Positions 43,223 through 51,641 of a stretch of DNA of 64,000 bases are shown here, in pieces. This DNA comes from Paenibacillaceae bacterium (lineage in GTDB: Bacteria > Bacillota > Bacilli > Paenibacillales > Paenibacillaceae): contig REGQ01000001.1 in NCBI GenBank assembly GCA_004134985.1, positions 310,001 through 374,000 of the forward strand, in the 5' to 3' direction. The notes beneath the pieces were generated by a model that saw nothing but the letters and a program-made list of their open reading frames with translations, was not told the DNA's origin and searched no databases. The position numbers and the translations under genes are program-made. How positions within the stretch are numbered: position 1 is the stretch's first letter; each line of letters starts with the position of its first letter.

Positions 43223-44779
43223 CTATTTGCCCGAGTTGGACACCCAGATCACATTATCCTCTTCCTGCCCGTTAACCGGCCACCAATGGAAACCATCTCT
43301 GGCCAGCAATTCATCAGCCGCTTTTGGTCCCCAAGAGCCCGCAGGATAGGTGTGTAATTCCGCTTCTTCCGCTTGCCATGCAGCGGCGATTTTATCTACG
43401 AATGCCCAGGCTTGCGACACTTCATCCCAACGTGTGAAGTAAGTCGAATCACCACGCGCCGCATCATAAATCAGACGTTCGTAAGCCTCAGGCGTATTGA
43501 TGCCGACCATGCAGCTTTGGCAGAACTCCATCGCTACCGGCTGTACCTGAGAATCCGATCCCGGTTTTTTAGCATTGATTTTAATATAAATCCCTTCTGT
43601 CGGGTTAACCCGAATGACAAGCAGGTTAGGCGACAAATTGTGGCGGCTCGCAAACAGTACATTTTCCGGCATGTTTTTGAACTCGATCACAACTTCGGTC
43701 GTTTTGACCGGGAGACGCTTGCCTGTGCGGATGTAAAAAGGCACGCCCGCCCAACGGAAGTTATCCACATTCACTTTGGCTGCAAAATAAGTTTCCGTCA
43801 TGGTGTTAGTTCCAACGGAATCTTCCTCACGATAGCCTTTGAGCGGTTTGTCGCGCAGCGCGCCTTCCGTATATTGGCCTCGCACAACATCGCCGTAAAC
43901 CCGCTCCGCTGACGCATACTGGCGAAGTGAGCGCAGCACCTTCACCTTCTCGTCACGAATATCTTCGCCATGCAGACGGCTTGGCGGCTCCATCGCAATC
44001 ATCGTCAGCATCTGCAGCATATGATTTTGTCCCATATCGCGCAGGGCGCCTGACTTGTCATAATATCCGCCGCGTTCCTCTACGCCCACCGTTTCCGACA
44101 GCGTTATCTGCACATTGGCAATATGCTTGTTATTCCAAAGCGGCTCGAAGAAGGCATTCGCAAAACGGATGACTTCAATGTTCTGCACCATTTCCTTGCC
44201 AAGGTAGTGGTCAATACGATAGATTTCTTCTTCCTTGAACACTTGGCTGATCTGATCATTCAACTGCTGGGCCGAAGGCAGATCATAGCCGAAAGGCTTC
44301 TCAATAATGACACGGTGCCAGCCTTTGGATTCCAACAGGCCGCCATCGCGCAAATTAAACGAAACCGGCCCAAACAATTCTGGTGCCAGCGCCAAATAGA
44401 ACAGACGATTGCCCTGAATGCCAAACTTGGCGTCCAGGTTAGTGGACAAGCGCTCCAGCTCGCGGAACCCTTCCACATTATTAATATCAAGAGACATGTA
44501 TACAAAATGCTCGACAAACCGGTTCCAGAGCGCCGAGTCGTCAGCATCATAGCGGCAAAATTCCTGGATCGATTCAAAAACATCATTGTGAAACTGATCA
44601 TCGGTTCTTGGTCTGCGGGCAAGCCCTACAACAGCAAAATCGTCGGCCAGCTTGCCTTCCTTATATAAACTGAACAGAGCAGGATACAGCTTCCGGCGCG
44701 CCAAGTCGCCCGTAGCTCCGAACAAGTAAAACACGGCGCCTGCCGCAGGAATTGGGTCGTTTTTGAGTTGATCCGTCAT
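43223..44779 (-). CDS. zwf: Glucose-6-phosphate 1-dehydrogenase
   Basis: First enzyme of the oxidative pentose phosphate pathway, making NADPH. The 518 residues include the dinucleotide motif FGATGDLARRKLYPALF, EKPFGYD, the catalytic block RIDHYLGKEMVQN (Asp-His pair near residue 190) and the C-terminal structural-site region. It pairs with prfC downstream. The AT-rich 230 bases upstream (44780-45009) hold its promoter and no other gene. Confidence 0.96.
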   Translation of the reverse strand: MTDQLKNDPIPAAGAVFYLFGATGDLARRKLYPALFSLYKEGKLADDFAVVGLARRPRTDDQFHNDVFESIQEFCRYDADDSALWNRFVEHFVYMSLDINNVEGFRELERLSTNLDAKFGIQGNRLFYLALAPELFGPVSFNLRDGGLLESKGWHRVIIEKPFGYDLPSAQQLNDQISQVFKEEEIYRIDHYLGKEMVQNIEVIRFANAFFEPLWNNKHIANVQITLSETVGVEERGGYYDKSGALRDMGQNHMLQMLTMIAMEPPSRLHGEDIRDEKVKVLRSLRQYASAERVYGDVVRGQYTEGALRDKPLKGYREEDSVGTNTMTETYFAAKVNVDNFRWAGVPFYIRTGKRLPVKTTEVVIEFKNMPENVLFASRHNLSPNLLVIRVNPTEGIYIKINAKKPGSDSQVQPVAMEFCQSCMVGINTPEAYERLIYDAARGDSTYFTRWDEVSQAWAFVDKIAAAWQAEEAELHTYPAGSWGPKAADELLARDGFHWWPVNGQEEDNVIWVSNSGK

Positions 44780-45009
44780 AGTCCCTCATTCTTTCTATGT
44801 ATTTTATTTTAACATGCCGAGTAAGCACAGTTATGTAATGTAGTTTAGCATATTATTACTCGATTGTTCAAATAATGATTGCAAGCTGGCAAACGACCGC
44901 TAATTCCAGCAGCAGCAAGGGTTTGAGACATGTCGGAAGCTTGTTTTGAGCCCTTATCAAAATTATTTATATAACTGATAATAATACCAATTCCTGCCGG
45001 TACCTCACT

Positions 45010-45867
45010 TTATTTATTGGCTCCCGCCACATAATCGCCGGTAATGAGCGGAACGCCCGCCACAAGCCGCATCCTTCCGCTTGTTCCATCGGGAAATTGC
45101 GCCAGCTGCAAATTAACCTTGCGGCCCCCGCTGTCAGTTGCCGTATTCAGATGAGCCGAGTAGTACGTCCGGCTTATTGTCAGACCGTCTTCATAGCTTT
45201 CCTGCAGTTTGCCGTCTGCAAGTTTCGTCAATTTCTGTTCGGCCTCGTTACCGTCGGCATCCCCGCGGAAGGAAAAGCTGGTCCGCATGCTTAGCCCTTG
45301 TTCTAGCAATTTGCTGTCGACCGTGCGCAGCTGCCCGGAGATCGTCCGATAGGTTTCGCCTGGTGCTCCCTCGTATAGCAGCACGAACGTCTGGGGCAAA
45401 TCAAACGCCTGCATCACATTGCTTCGCCCCGAATGCCACAGCTGCAGCTTGCCTTCATGCTCGTTGCCAAAGGATATTACACTCCCTCCTCCACGCTCTT
45501 TCATTATCCTATGCCCTTCCTCTGTTCCTGCTCCTGTCCCATTTCCGGAGGGTTGTTCGATATGCAGAGCTGCAGCCAATGCTTCAATAGAAGAAAGCTT
45601 CCCCTCTCCATCCCAGCGAACGGACCACTCTGCGCCGCTCGCTCCACCGGCCACTGTCTCATCCGCCCATCGCCAGAGCTTGCCAAGATCTTTTTCGGCC
45701 GTGAGATGTGCGCGCTGGCCCGAATCACTTTGCGACGGAACCTGCGAAACAATCGCCCATCCGGCAACCGCCAGCAGCATCAACAGCGCTAACAGCATAT
45801 TTTTGCCACTCGGTTTCGAATGCCGGGATTGCTTTTGTGCAGTGTGTTTTTGTACCGTGTACTTCAT
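45010..45867 (-). CDS. YwmB-like exported protein
   Basis: The 285-residue protein has an N-terminal membrane helix (about residues 25-42, LLALLMLLAVAGWAIV) and an extracytoplasmic part. The latter holds the blocks QAFDLPQTFVLLYEG and YRTISGQLRTVDSKLLEQG. These resemble the YwmB family (TATA-box-binding-like fold) of spore formers, though the assignment is from memory of weak motifs. ATG at 45867 has AAGGGG upstream; the longer frame from 46005 crosses the intergenic region. It is divergent from the gene at 45987. Function is unknown. Confidence 0.65.
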   Translation of the reverse strand: MKYTVQKHTAQKQSRHSKPSGKNMLLALLMLLAVAGWAIVSQVPSQSDSGQRAHLTAEKDLGKLWRWADETVAGGASGAEWSVRWDGEGKLSSIEALAAALHIEQPSGNGTGAGTEEGHRIMKERGGGSVISFGNEHEGKLQLWHSGRSNVMQAFDLPQTFVLLYEGAPGETYRTISGQLRTVDSKLLEQGLSMRTSFSFRGDADGNEAEQKLTKLADGKLQESYEDGLTISRTYYSAHLNTATDSGGRKVNLQLAQFPDGTSGRMRLVAGVPLITGDYVAGANK

Positions 45868-45986
45868 CGTGTCATCCCCTTTTAAGGTTTTGAAAAAAGT
45901 ACGAAGCCCCTCTGGGTGTATGTCTATACACACCCGCCTCTGGGTGAATACACTGCTGACATGAATGCTAGGGGAGGTGTATAGGC

Positions 45987-46367
45987 TTGGAAAGAATTTA
46001 TCCAATTACTGAAGAGTATGTAAGTCGGTTTTGCGGGCAAGTGGTCTGTGCTGTGATGGAGGATGGCACACGCCACATTGGTGTGCTCAGTTCATGCCGT
46101 GGCGGTCAATTGTATTTTAACGAAGAAAATATCGACGATGCCGATACCATGGACGTGCTGCATAAATCGGGCTTGTCCAAAAGAAAACCGCGGTCAAAAC
46201 GCAAGAAAACCAGTGTCAAAGGTAAAGCGCTAACCAAAGCTTTTCCAGGGGGCGGAGAGCCATTCGGATCTTATCCCGGTCCCTATGGTCCGGGTGGCTT
46301 CTCGCCGTTCAGGACGCCATTTGTGCTGGATTTGGCGCTGATCGCTCTGCTCTTTCTGTTTATTTAA
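45987..46367 (+). CDS. Hypothetical protein with hydrophobic C-terminus
   Basis: A 126-residue product from TTG at 45987 (GGGGAGG upstream). The N-terminal part (CAVMEDGTRHIGVLSSCRGGQLYFN, about residues 21-45) looks like a small Sm-like beta barrel, as seen in some spore-coat-associated proteins. A very basic linker (RKPRSKRKKTS), a Gly/Pro/Phe-rich stretch and a C-terminal hydrophobic segment (about 110-125) follow. No firm family; possibly a spore surface or envelope protein. Confidence 0.65.
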   Translation: MERIYPITEEYVSRFCGQVVCAVMEDGTRHIGVLSSCRGGQLYFNEENIDDADTMDVLHKSGLSKRKPRSKRKKTSVKGKALTKAFPGGGEPFGSYPGPYGPGGFSPFRTPFVLDLALIALLFLFI

Positions 46368-46369
46368 TC

Positions 46370-46409
46370 CAAGCGCCGGCGTCTGGCATCGAACTGGGCG
46401 CCGTTTTTT
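46370..46409 (+). terminator. Terminator after the hypothetical gene
   Basis: GCGCC at 46372 pairs with GGCGC near 46396 across a loop with further weak pairing, followed by CGTTTTTTC. Confidence 0.6.
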
Positions 46410-46701
46410 CATACCCGAATCACGTAAAGGCTTGTAATGCCGCACCTTTATTATACTTCATCAGTATCCATTCCACCCAATTCCTGAATACTCTCTGCTT
46501 TTCGACAGCCCTTACTTCCGTTGAACAGTTTATTTCGACAAAAACAGCTTGCAAACGCTTGTGAATTTGTCACTCTTTGGACCGGGGAGATCCGTTCACG
46601 AAGCAAAAATAATTTTCAAGAAGGCCCGCTGTGCTGATTCATTTTCCCGCAGGGGAGGTATATAATGGGTATAATGGTTATCCTAACGGAGGTGACGGCC
46701 A
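46410..46701. other. Promoter region of the FliD-like gene
   Basis: About 290 bases without a gene. A TATAAT at 46661-46666 (and a second TATAAT-like copy at 46671) lies before the strong ribosome site GGAGGTGA of the next gene; the -35 side is weak. No flagellar sigma-D promoter pattern was seen. Confidence 0.5.
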
Positions 46702-47964
46702 GTGACTCATAGTATTCGGAGTATCACGCCACCCTTGAATCATCAAGCTGTACAAGCAGCAACTCCCTATGCGCACTATCCGTATCCCCAGGAGAGGGCC
46801 TTGTTCGCCAGACCCAACCGCCGACTTCCGGCTAAGAAAAATTACGCCTGGATGCAGGCAGCGCGCAAGGCCGCGCAAAGCGCCAGCAGTTGGCTGCAGG
46901 AAAGCCGCAGTGCCATGATGAAGGTCCGCAAGCATCTTTCGGCCATGAACGAAACCTGGCTGGAGCGAGTAGCAACCCTTGAACCCGGACACATCGAAGG
47001 CACAGCCGAACCCGGCGCCGAACTGCAATCTTACAAGCTAGACATCATAACGCCCCCTGCCTTGCAGATTAATACGGGTTATGAGTTATCCGGCAGCAGC
47101 AATGCTGTTATACAAACCGGTACGCATTCTTTCTACATCACGCAGGGCGGGCAAACCAGCTATCTGTCTGTCAGTATCAGCGCATCGGACACGAACTATC
47201 ACTCCCTTATTAAGGTAAGAGATGCAATCAATCAAGCTTCGCTTGCGGTCCAAGCAACAGCAATCAAAAATAACGGAAATGATACGGTGTGGCTTGTTGT
47301 CAAGTCAACAGAAACAGGACACCACCGCTCCTTTGCCGCCGCTGATTTAAGCGGTCATGCAATCAATGCTGCGGGCATCGGACGAATGGTACAGGCCGCT
47401 GCTGACTGTGCCTACCGGATTAACGATGGTCCGATCAAAAGCTCGGCGAGCCGAGAAATTGCCCTGGATCATGACCGGGTCAAATTCCGTATCGATAGTG
47501 CAACCCCGCAAACCGCGACAGTCAGAGTGAGCTTCAACGCGAGACAAGCTGCGCGGCATATGCAGGCTGTGCTTGCAGAGATCAACCGGCTGGCGGAGCT
47601 TCATAGAACGCTGTCCCTTTCTTTAAAGCCCGCACTGATGCGAACGTTGGAAGAGACGATGAATAAGCCCGAGCTTAAGCAGCTCGGCGTCATCCGCAAT
47701 GTCAGCGGTGTTTGGGAACTTGACGAAGCCCGCTGGACACAGACGGCACGCGACCGGCCTGCTCAAGCGAAGCTTGCGCTCAGCGGCCCGGGGGGCTGGG
47801 GAGCTTCTCTCCTGCGCATACTGGAGACATTCGATCAGCAGCCCCCTCTGGATATCATCGACGCTGACGCACAGTCGATTCATGCATTTACGATCTACCA
47901 GCCAACGGCACGGCCGGGTTTTCAACTGCCTCCCAGCGGCTGGCTGCTGAATCACACATTCTAA
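46702..47964 (+). CDS. FliD-like (flagellar hook-associated protein 2-like) protein
   Basis: The 420-residue protein has a coiled N-terminal third and then a middle region matching the FliD hook-associated IN motif. That region includes LDIITPPALQINTGYELSG, SIKVRDAINQA-like spacing (SLIKVRDAINQASLAVQA) and LVVKSTETGHHRSF, the typical 'LxLTSxETG' turn. The C-terminal part is helical. It is somewhat shorter than FliD (about 450-500) and stands alone without flagellar genes. GTG at 46702 has GGAGGTGA upstream. It may be an alternative filament cap or an adhesin derived from FliD. The fold assignment is moderately sure, the role is not. Confidence 0.7.
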   Translation: MTHSIRSITPPLNHQAVQAATPYAHYPYPQERALFARPNRRLPAKKNYAWMQAARKAAQSASSWLQESRSAMMKVRKHLSAMNETWLERVATLEPGHIEGTAEPGAELQSYKLDIITPPALQINTGYELSGSSNAVIQTGTHSFYITQGGQTSYLSVSISASDTNYHSLIKVRDAINQASLAVQATAIKNNGNDTVWLVVKSTETGHHRSFAAADLSGHAINAAGIGRMVQAAADCAYRINDGPIKSSASREIALDHDRVKFRIDSATPQTATVRVSFNARQAARHMQAVLAEINRLAELHRTLSLSLKPALMRTLEETMNKPELKQLGVIRNVSGVWELDEARWTQTARDRPAQAKLALSGPGGWGASLLRILETFDQQPPLDIIDADAQSIHAFTIYQPTARPGFQLPPSGWLLNHTF

Positions 47965-48069
47965 CAAGCGTGAGCGGCTTCGCCGCTTTCTGTTGGTGAA
48001 CTGCTCATCTTCCCATATCATTCGCAGCAAAGTTTATGCAGGAACCTGATAACTTTTAGAAATGTGCCA

Positions 48070-48110
48070 CAAAAATCCCCCGTGTATATCGGTACAAGGG
48101 GGATTTTTTT
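48070..48110. terminator. Strong terminator after the FliD-like gene
   Basis: AAAAATCCCCC pairs with GGGGGATTTTTTT around GTGTATATCGGTACAA. Effective on the plus strand and plausible on the other. Confidence 0.88.
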
Positions 48111-48265
48111 ATTGCTGACAACCTGATCCATTCATGTGCCGCTGTTGCTATGTCGACCCGTGGCGACGCTCAAGCAGGCATCTCGCTACCGCTGTGAAGG
48201 CGACGACAGTACCACAGTGCACGGAAAATCCCGATTCCTATATCTCTTTTTACTGCAATTACAGC

Positions 48266-48291
48266 AAAAAAAGAGGCGTAAGCCGCCTCTC
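48266..48291 (-). terminator. Terminator of lia/psp operon 1
   Basis: On the minus strand AGAGGCG-GCTTA-CGCCTCT is followed by TTTTTTTGC, 38 bases after the pspA stop. The DNA between the two terminators (48111-48265) holds nothing recognisable. Confidence 0.88.
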
Positions 48292-48328
48292 ATTGCCTAA
48301 ACCGTCATTTAAGCGTAACATCTTAGAA

Positions 48329-49072
48329 TTACTTCGCTGGTGTTTCATCTGCTCCAGCTTCGCCCTCCGGGTTAGCCGTCTCGACTGCCTTCGGTGTATC
48401 TTCACCCAGCTTTTGCTTCAGCAGTGCCAGTTGCTCCTCAACTTGCTGAGATTGTGCAGGATTTGGCACAGCGGCAGAAGTTGGCTGACGATACGCCCCC
48501 GGCATGCGAGCTACTTCAGCTTCCGCTTCCAGTTGGAGGATTTTTTCTTCCATGCGGTTAAATCCTCTTACCGCTCCGCCGCCTTCAATGGAGTGCTGCT
48601 GCGGAACGAGGTCAGCAACCTGTTTTTTCGCTTTGGCCGCTTCAGCCCGTGAAGCAAGCTCGCTGCGCTTATTGCGCAAGCTCTGCAGTTCTTCCTTGCG
48701 GCTATCAAGCTCTTGGCGCAGCTCTTCGCCCTGCTCAAGCAGTTGTTGATACAGTCCACGGTACTCCTCCGCTTTCTGTTCATTTTGAACCTTCTGGGCA
48801 AGCAGTACACGCGCCTGCTCCTCCTGGCCATCACGCAACGCCGCCAAAGCCCGCGTCTCTAGTTCGGAAGCTGTTTTGAGCGCGTCGTCCAAACGGTACT
48901 TCATACGCTGCTCGCTCGCCATTTGTCTGGCTACAGTGCGCTCTGCCTCACTGACTTCCACTTCCATATCCCGCAAATACTGATTCAGCATAATTACCGG
49001 ATCTTCCATTTTATCCAACATTTCATTCAACGATGCTTTTGTCATATCCGTCATTCTTTTCAAGATTCCCAT
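48329..49072 (-). CDS. pspA: PspA/IM30 family protein (operon 1)
   Basis: Membrane-associated envelope stress protein, 247 residues, mostly coiled coil (about 25-190). It has the PspA N-terminal amphipathic start ([25 protein letters not shown]) and the conserved [12 protein letters not shown]. PspA/LiaH/IM30 proteins assemble into rods or rings that repair membranes (family knowledge). Last gene of a four-gene operon, two bases after the PspC gene. The paralogue at 60307-61002 shares start and core, including MLDKMEDP and [10 protein letters not shown]. Confidence 0.92.
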   Translation of the reverse strand: MGILKRMTDMTKASLNEMLDKMEDPVIMLNQYLRDMEVEVSEAERTVARQMASEQRMKYRLDDALKTASELETRALAALRDGQEEQARVLLAQKVQNEQKAEEYRGLYQQLLEQGEELRQELDSRKEELQSLRNKRSELASRAEAAKAKKQVADLVPQQHSIEGGGAVRGFNRMEEKILQLEAEAEVARMPGAYRQPTSAAVPNPAQSQQVEEQLALLKQKLGEDTPKAVETANPEGEAGADETPAK

Positions 49073-49074
49073 GA

Positions 49075-49497
49075 TTAAAGTTCCCCCTTTTCAAATTTGG
49101 AAAGTTTAGCGCGATATTGTTCTAATTCCTTGCGTAAAGCCGCTTTCTCAAGGTCGTCCATCACTGCATCAATGTTGGAGGACGAGGCGAAGCTTTTGCT
49201 TGATGGTCCTTGGGAGTTATAGCTGCTCCACGCCCCTTCAGGCGGTGCATAACCTGCCGGACCTCCGTGATTGTGGTGATTGTGGTGGTTGCCGTAGCCA
49301 CCGCCAATGAACGTCGGTTCAAGCGGGATGACCAGTGCAGCGATCAGATAAAGGAACAACATCGTCCCTACCGAGAAAATCGTAAGAATAACCATACCTA
49401 CTCTTATCAGCGTAACATCGATTCCCGTGTACTCCGCTATGCCGCCGCATACGCCTGCAATCGCCTTATCCCTTCTCGATCTGTACAGCTTTCTCAT
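49075..49497 (-). CDS. PspC domain protein (operon 1)
   Basis: A 140-residue membrane protein. The PspC domain (KLYRSRRDKAIAGVCGGIAEYTGID, then a membrane helix at about 30-58) is followed by a His/Asn/Gly-rich linker and a helical C-terminus (about 110-138). The C-terminal helix may contact PspA-type partners. Paralogous to 61005-61496, with near-identical ends. It is encoded between the two PspA-type genes. Confidence 0.92.
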   Translation of the reverse strand: MRKLYRSRRDKAIAGVCGGIAEYTGIDVTLIRVGMVILTIFSVGTMLFLYLIAALVIPLEPTFIGGGYGNHHNHHNHGGPAGYAPPEGAWSSYNSQGPSSKSFASSSNIDAVMDDLEKAALRKELEQYRAKLSKFEKGEL

Positions 49498-49500
49498 CGT

Positions 49501-50187
49501 TTAGGCACCTCCTTTGTCCAGTTTGCTTTTCAATTCCTGCAGTTCACGTTCAACAGAAGCATCCAGTTCCGGATTATGTTTAGGGTAAACAGCGCCGGTT
49601 GAGCGCCGCAATTCGCGCAAACTCTGTGATTCAAACTCTTGCTGCTGCATCCGATCCTCCAACCGTTGGAAAACCTGATTGGAGCGATAAGGATCTCCCA
49701 ATCCACCCTGACGTCCGTTCTGCCTTGCGTTCAGCCGCTGCTGGAGACGAAGTGTCTCCATGCGGGCCATGTAATACTGACGTTTGTCAGCCACCGCACA
49801 GTATTCACTTTTCAGTTCATCAAGCTGATCTGTCAGTTCAAGCAAAGTATGTTTACTCTGTTCGTAGAGTTCTTCATATTGTGCGGCCCGCTCATCCTGC
49901 GCCGTTTTGTCGGCCAACGCAAGTCTGGCTGCTGTCTCCTGTTCTGCTCTCAGTGCTGTAATCGCCTGCTGTTCACGACGCTCTGCCTGCTGCTTTGCGA
50001 GCTGCCACTGATGCTTCAGTTGGACACTATGTGCTGTACTCTGTGCAACAAGCTGTTCAGCTTGTACAATTTCTTGCTTTGTCGCGCTTAGAAAGCGATC
50101 GATCAACTTGACAGGATCTTCCGCTTTGTCCAAACGGTCATTCATCGTTGCTACTGTCATGTCACGGACTCTTCGTAGTAGATTCAT
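49501..50187 (-). CDS. Second PspA/IM30-like protein (operon 1)
   Basis: A 228-residue coiled-coil protein starting MNLLRRVRDMTVATMNDRLDKAEDP, the same layout as PspA but of a distinct subgroup; it matches 61504-62175 much more than the PspA beside it. ATG at 50187 is chosen because GGAGGAGAG lies upstream; the longer frame to 50292 runs into the previous gene's spacer. Ends four bases before pspC. Having two kinds of PspA per operon suggests mixed assemblies. Confidence 0.88.
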   Translation of the reverse strand: MNLLRRVRDMTVATMNDRLDKAEDPVKLIDRFLSATKQEIVQAEQLVAQSTAHSVQLKHQWQLAKQQAERREQQAITALRAEQETAARLALADKTAQDERAAQYEELYEQSKHTLLELTDQLDELKSEYCAVADKRQYYMARMETLRLQQRLNARQNGRQGGLGDPYRSNQVFQRLEDRMQQQEFESQSLRELRRSTGAVYPKHNPELDASVERELQELKSKLDKGGA

Positions 50188-50227
50188 CTCTCTCCTCCTG
50201 TAACCAATCTGATCAAAACATGTGAGT

Positions 50228-50518
50228 TCAGTAAGCCTTTTTCCCAATGAATATTCTGATTGCCCATATTGCCAAACCGATGACGATTGCAATTAATATT
50301 AACTTGGACAATTTGAGAAGCAGTAGGATCGCTCCAAGTGCAGCGAGGATAACGCCAAGCTGCCGGTTGTTATTCCGAAAGGCCGCGTAACCGATTGTAA
50401 TCAGAAGCAGCGGGATCAAATATCCGATGAGTGTCCATAATGATATCCCCAGCAGGTTCAGCACAATTCCTCCGCCGATTAGCCCGAGTGCAATGCCAAG
50501 TGCCGTTTTTCCCTTCAT
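50228..50518 (-). CDS. LiaI/LiaF-like small membrane protein (operon 1)
   Basis: A 96-residue membrane protein with about four hydrophobic segments, resembling the LiaI/LiaF N-terminal transmembrane domain (ALGIALGLIGGGIVLNLLG, then a conserved-length hairpin). In Bacillus LiaI anchors LiaH (a PspA homologue) to the membrane. It is the first gene of the operon, directly after the promoter at 50569-50597. ATG at 50518 preferred. Paralogous to 62193-62483. Confidence 0.82.
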   Translation of the reverse strand: MKGKTALGIALGLIGGGIVLNLLGISLWTLIGYLIPLLLITIGYAAFRNNNRQLGVILAALGAILLLLKLSKLILIAIVIGLAIWAIRIFIGKKAY

Positions 50519-50568
50519 TCTTCTTTTCACCTTCTTTCCTCAATTGTCTTGCGCTCTTCCTTATGTAC

Positions 50569-50672
50569 TTATGATATAACGAAATCCAATTGTGCAAAAC
50601 GGACCTGCGGCGGTTCTTGACCTAGCTTCAAGTCGGGGAAAAGGCTGACCTTAAGTCGCATGTCACCAGAAA
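50569..50672 (-). promoter_or_regulatory. Promoter and conserved upstream element of lia/psp operon 1
   Basis: -35 TTGCAC (50597-50592), 17-base spacer, -10 TCATAA (50574-50569). Upstream of the -35 is a block shared with operon 2: CCGACTT, a variable middle, then AACCGCCGCA-GTC-GTTTTG running into the -35. It lies where a response regulator (probably the LiaR-like protein at 58459) would bind. The regulator assignment is inference. Confidence 0.6.
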
Positions 50673-50828
50673 AATGCGCATCCTGCATGCAAACCCAGCT
50701 CGGCCCGGCGCGTTGCCGCCCGCTAGAAGGGGCGGCTGAGCTGGGGCCGATATGTGCCGGCTCGCTGCCGATTGCCCGAGCTTCGGCGGGAGCGTTTTCG
50801 GCGGCCGAGCGACCGCGGGGACGGGGCG

Positions 50829-51130
50829 CACGCGTGCTTCCGGCGGGCCAGCGACGACAAGCCCGGGCGCAGGCGTGCTTCCGGCGGGCCAGCGACGGCG
50901 GGGCGGGCGTAGGCGCGTTTCCGACGGGCCAGCTTCGACGGGGCCAGGGCGGGCGCGTTACTGGCGGGCCAGCGACGGCGGGGCGGGCGTAGGCGCGTTA
51001 ACGGCGGGCCGGCGACGGCAAGCCCGGGCGCAGGCGCGTTAACGGCGGCCCAGCGACGGCGGGGCGGGGTGCAGGCGCGTTTTCGGCGGGCCAGCCACGG
51101 CAAGCCCGGGCGCAGGCGTGCTTCCCGCAT
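50829..51130. repeat. GC-rich minisatellite, ~40-bp unit, about 7 copies
   Basis: Units of 40-41 bp begin GCGCGTT or GCGTGCTT and continue GGCGGGCCAGCGACGGC. They come in two alternating endings: GGGGCGGGCGTAG and AAGCCCGGGCGCAG. Base composition is far higher in G+C than the neighbourhood. The unit length is not a multiple of three and both strands' frames look like translated repeat, so it is judged non-coding. Confidence 0.85.
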
Positions 51131-51189
51131 CTAGGCCGATCCACCGTTTACGCTCCACGCGGAGGAGCGGCAACAACCCGCATGGGCAA

Positions 51190-51380
51190 GCGGACAGACG
51201 TTCCGTTATTTGGCGCAAAAACGCACCATGTGAGGTTTTCGCGGACAGAGATTCCGCTATTGGTCAAAAAAACGCTTAAAAACACGCTTTTGACAAAAAT
51301 AGCGGAACGTGTGGCCGCCAAATCTCCTTTTTGGCCGAATTTCGTGAAATAGCGGATCGTGTGGCCGCTCAAGATCACAA
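51190..51380. repeat. Four copies of a GCGGACA...TTCCG intergenic motif
   Basis: Two direct copies (GCGGACAGACGTTCCGTTATT near 51190 and a close variant near 51232) face two inverted copies (AATAGCGGAACGTGTGGCCGC near 51297 and a variant near 51349). The set can fold into large hairpins. It resembles short dispersed repeats of Paenibacillus intergenic DNA; the wider family cannot be confirmed here. Nothing else is seen between 51131 and 51641 apart from the ABC operon promoter. Confidence 0.7.
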
Positions 51381-51641
51381 CGATGCAGAAAAACAACAAA
51401 CAACTGTTCATGCCAAAAAAGAGAGAAGACATCCGTCTCCCCTCTTAACGTATACAACTATTGTTGTGCCATGATCCACTCGCCATCTCCACAAATCGTC
51501 GCCAATCACATCGTTGCTGTTTAATTTCCAAACTGACGTAGTAAAAAATTTTTACATATTGGTCAAATCTCTTTCTTCCGAAGCATGACGAAACAAGGTT
51601 TAATAGCATCTATAACTAATTAACTGAAAGGAGTGCATACC

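Noticed and set aside
46545-46562. A second cre-like sequence, TGCAAACGCTTGTG, upstream of the FliD-like gene
   Set aside because: The symmetric outer bases do not match well and it is far from the likely -10, so it was not listed as a regulatory site.
50660-51130. Long frames in the GC-rich repeat (110 to 135 codons on either strand)
   Set aside because: High GC removes stop codons in all frames; the repeat unit is 40-41 bp, so the peptides do not keep a period, and composition is unlike the neighbouring genes.
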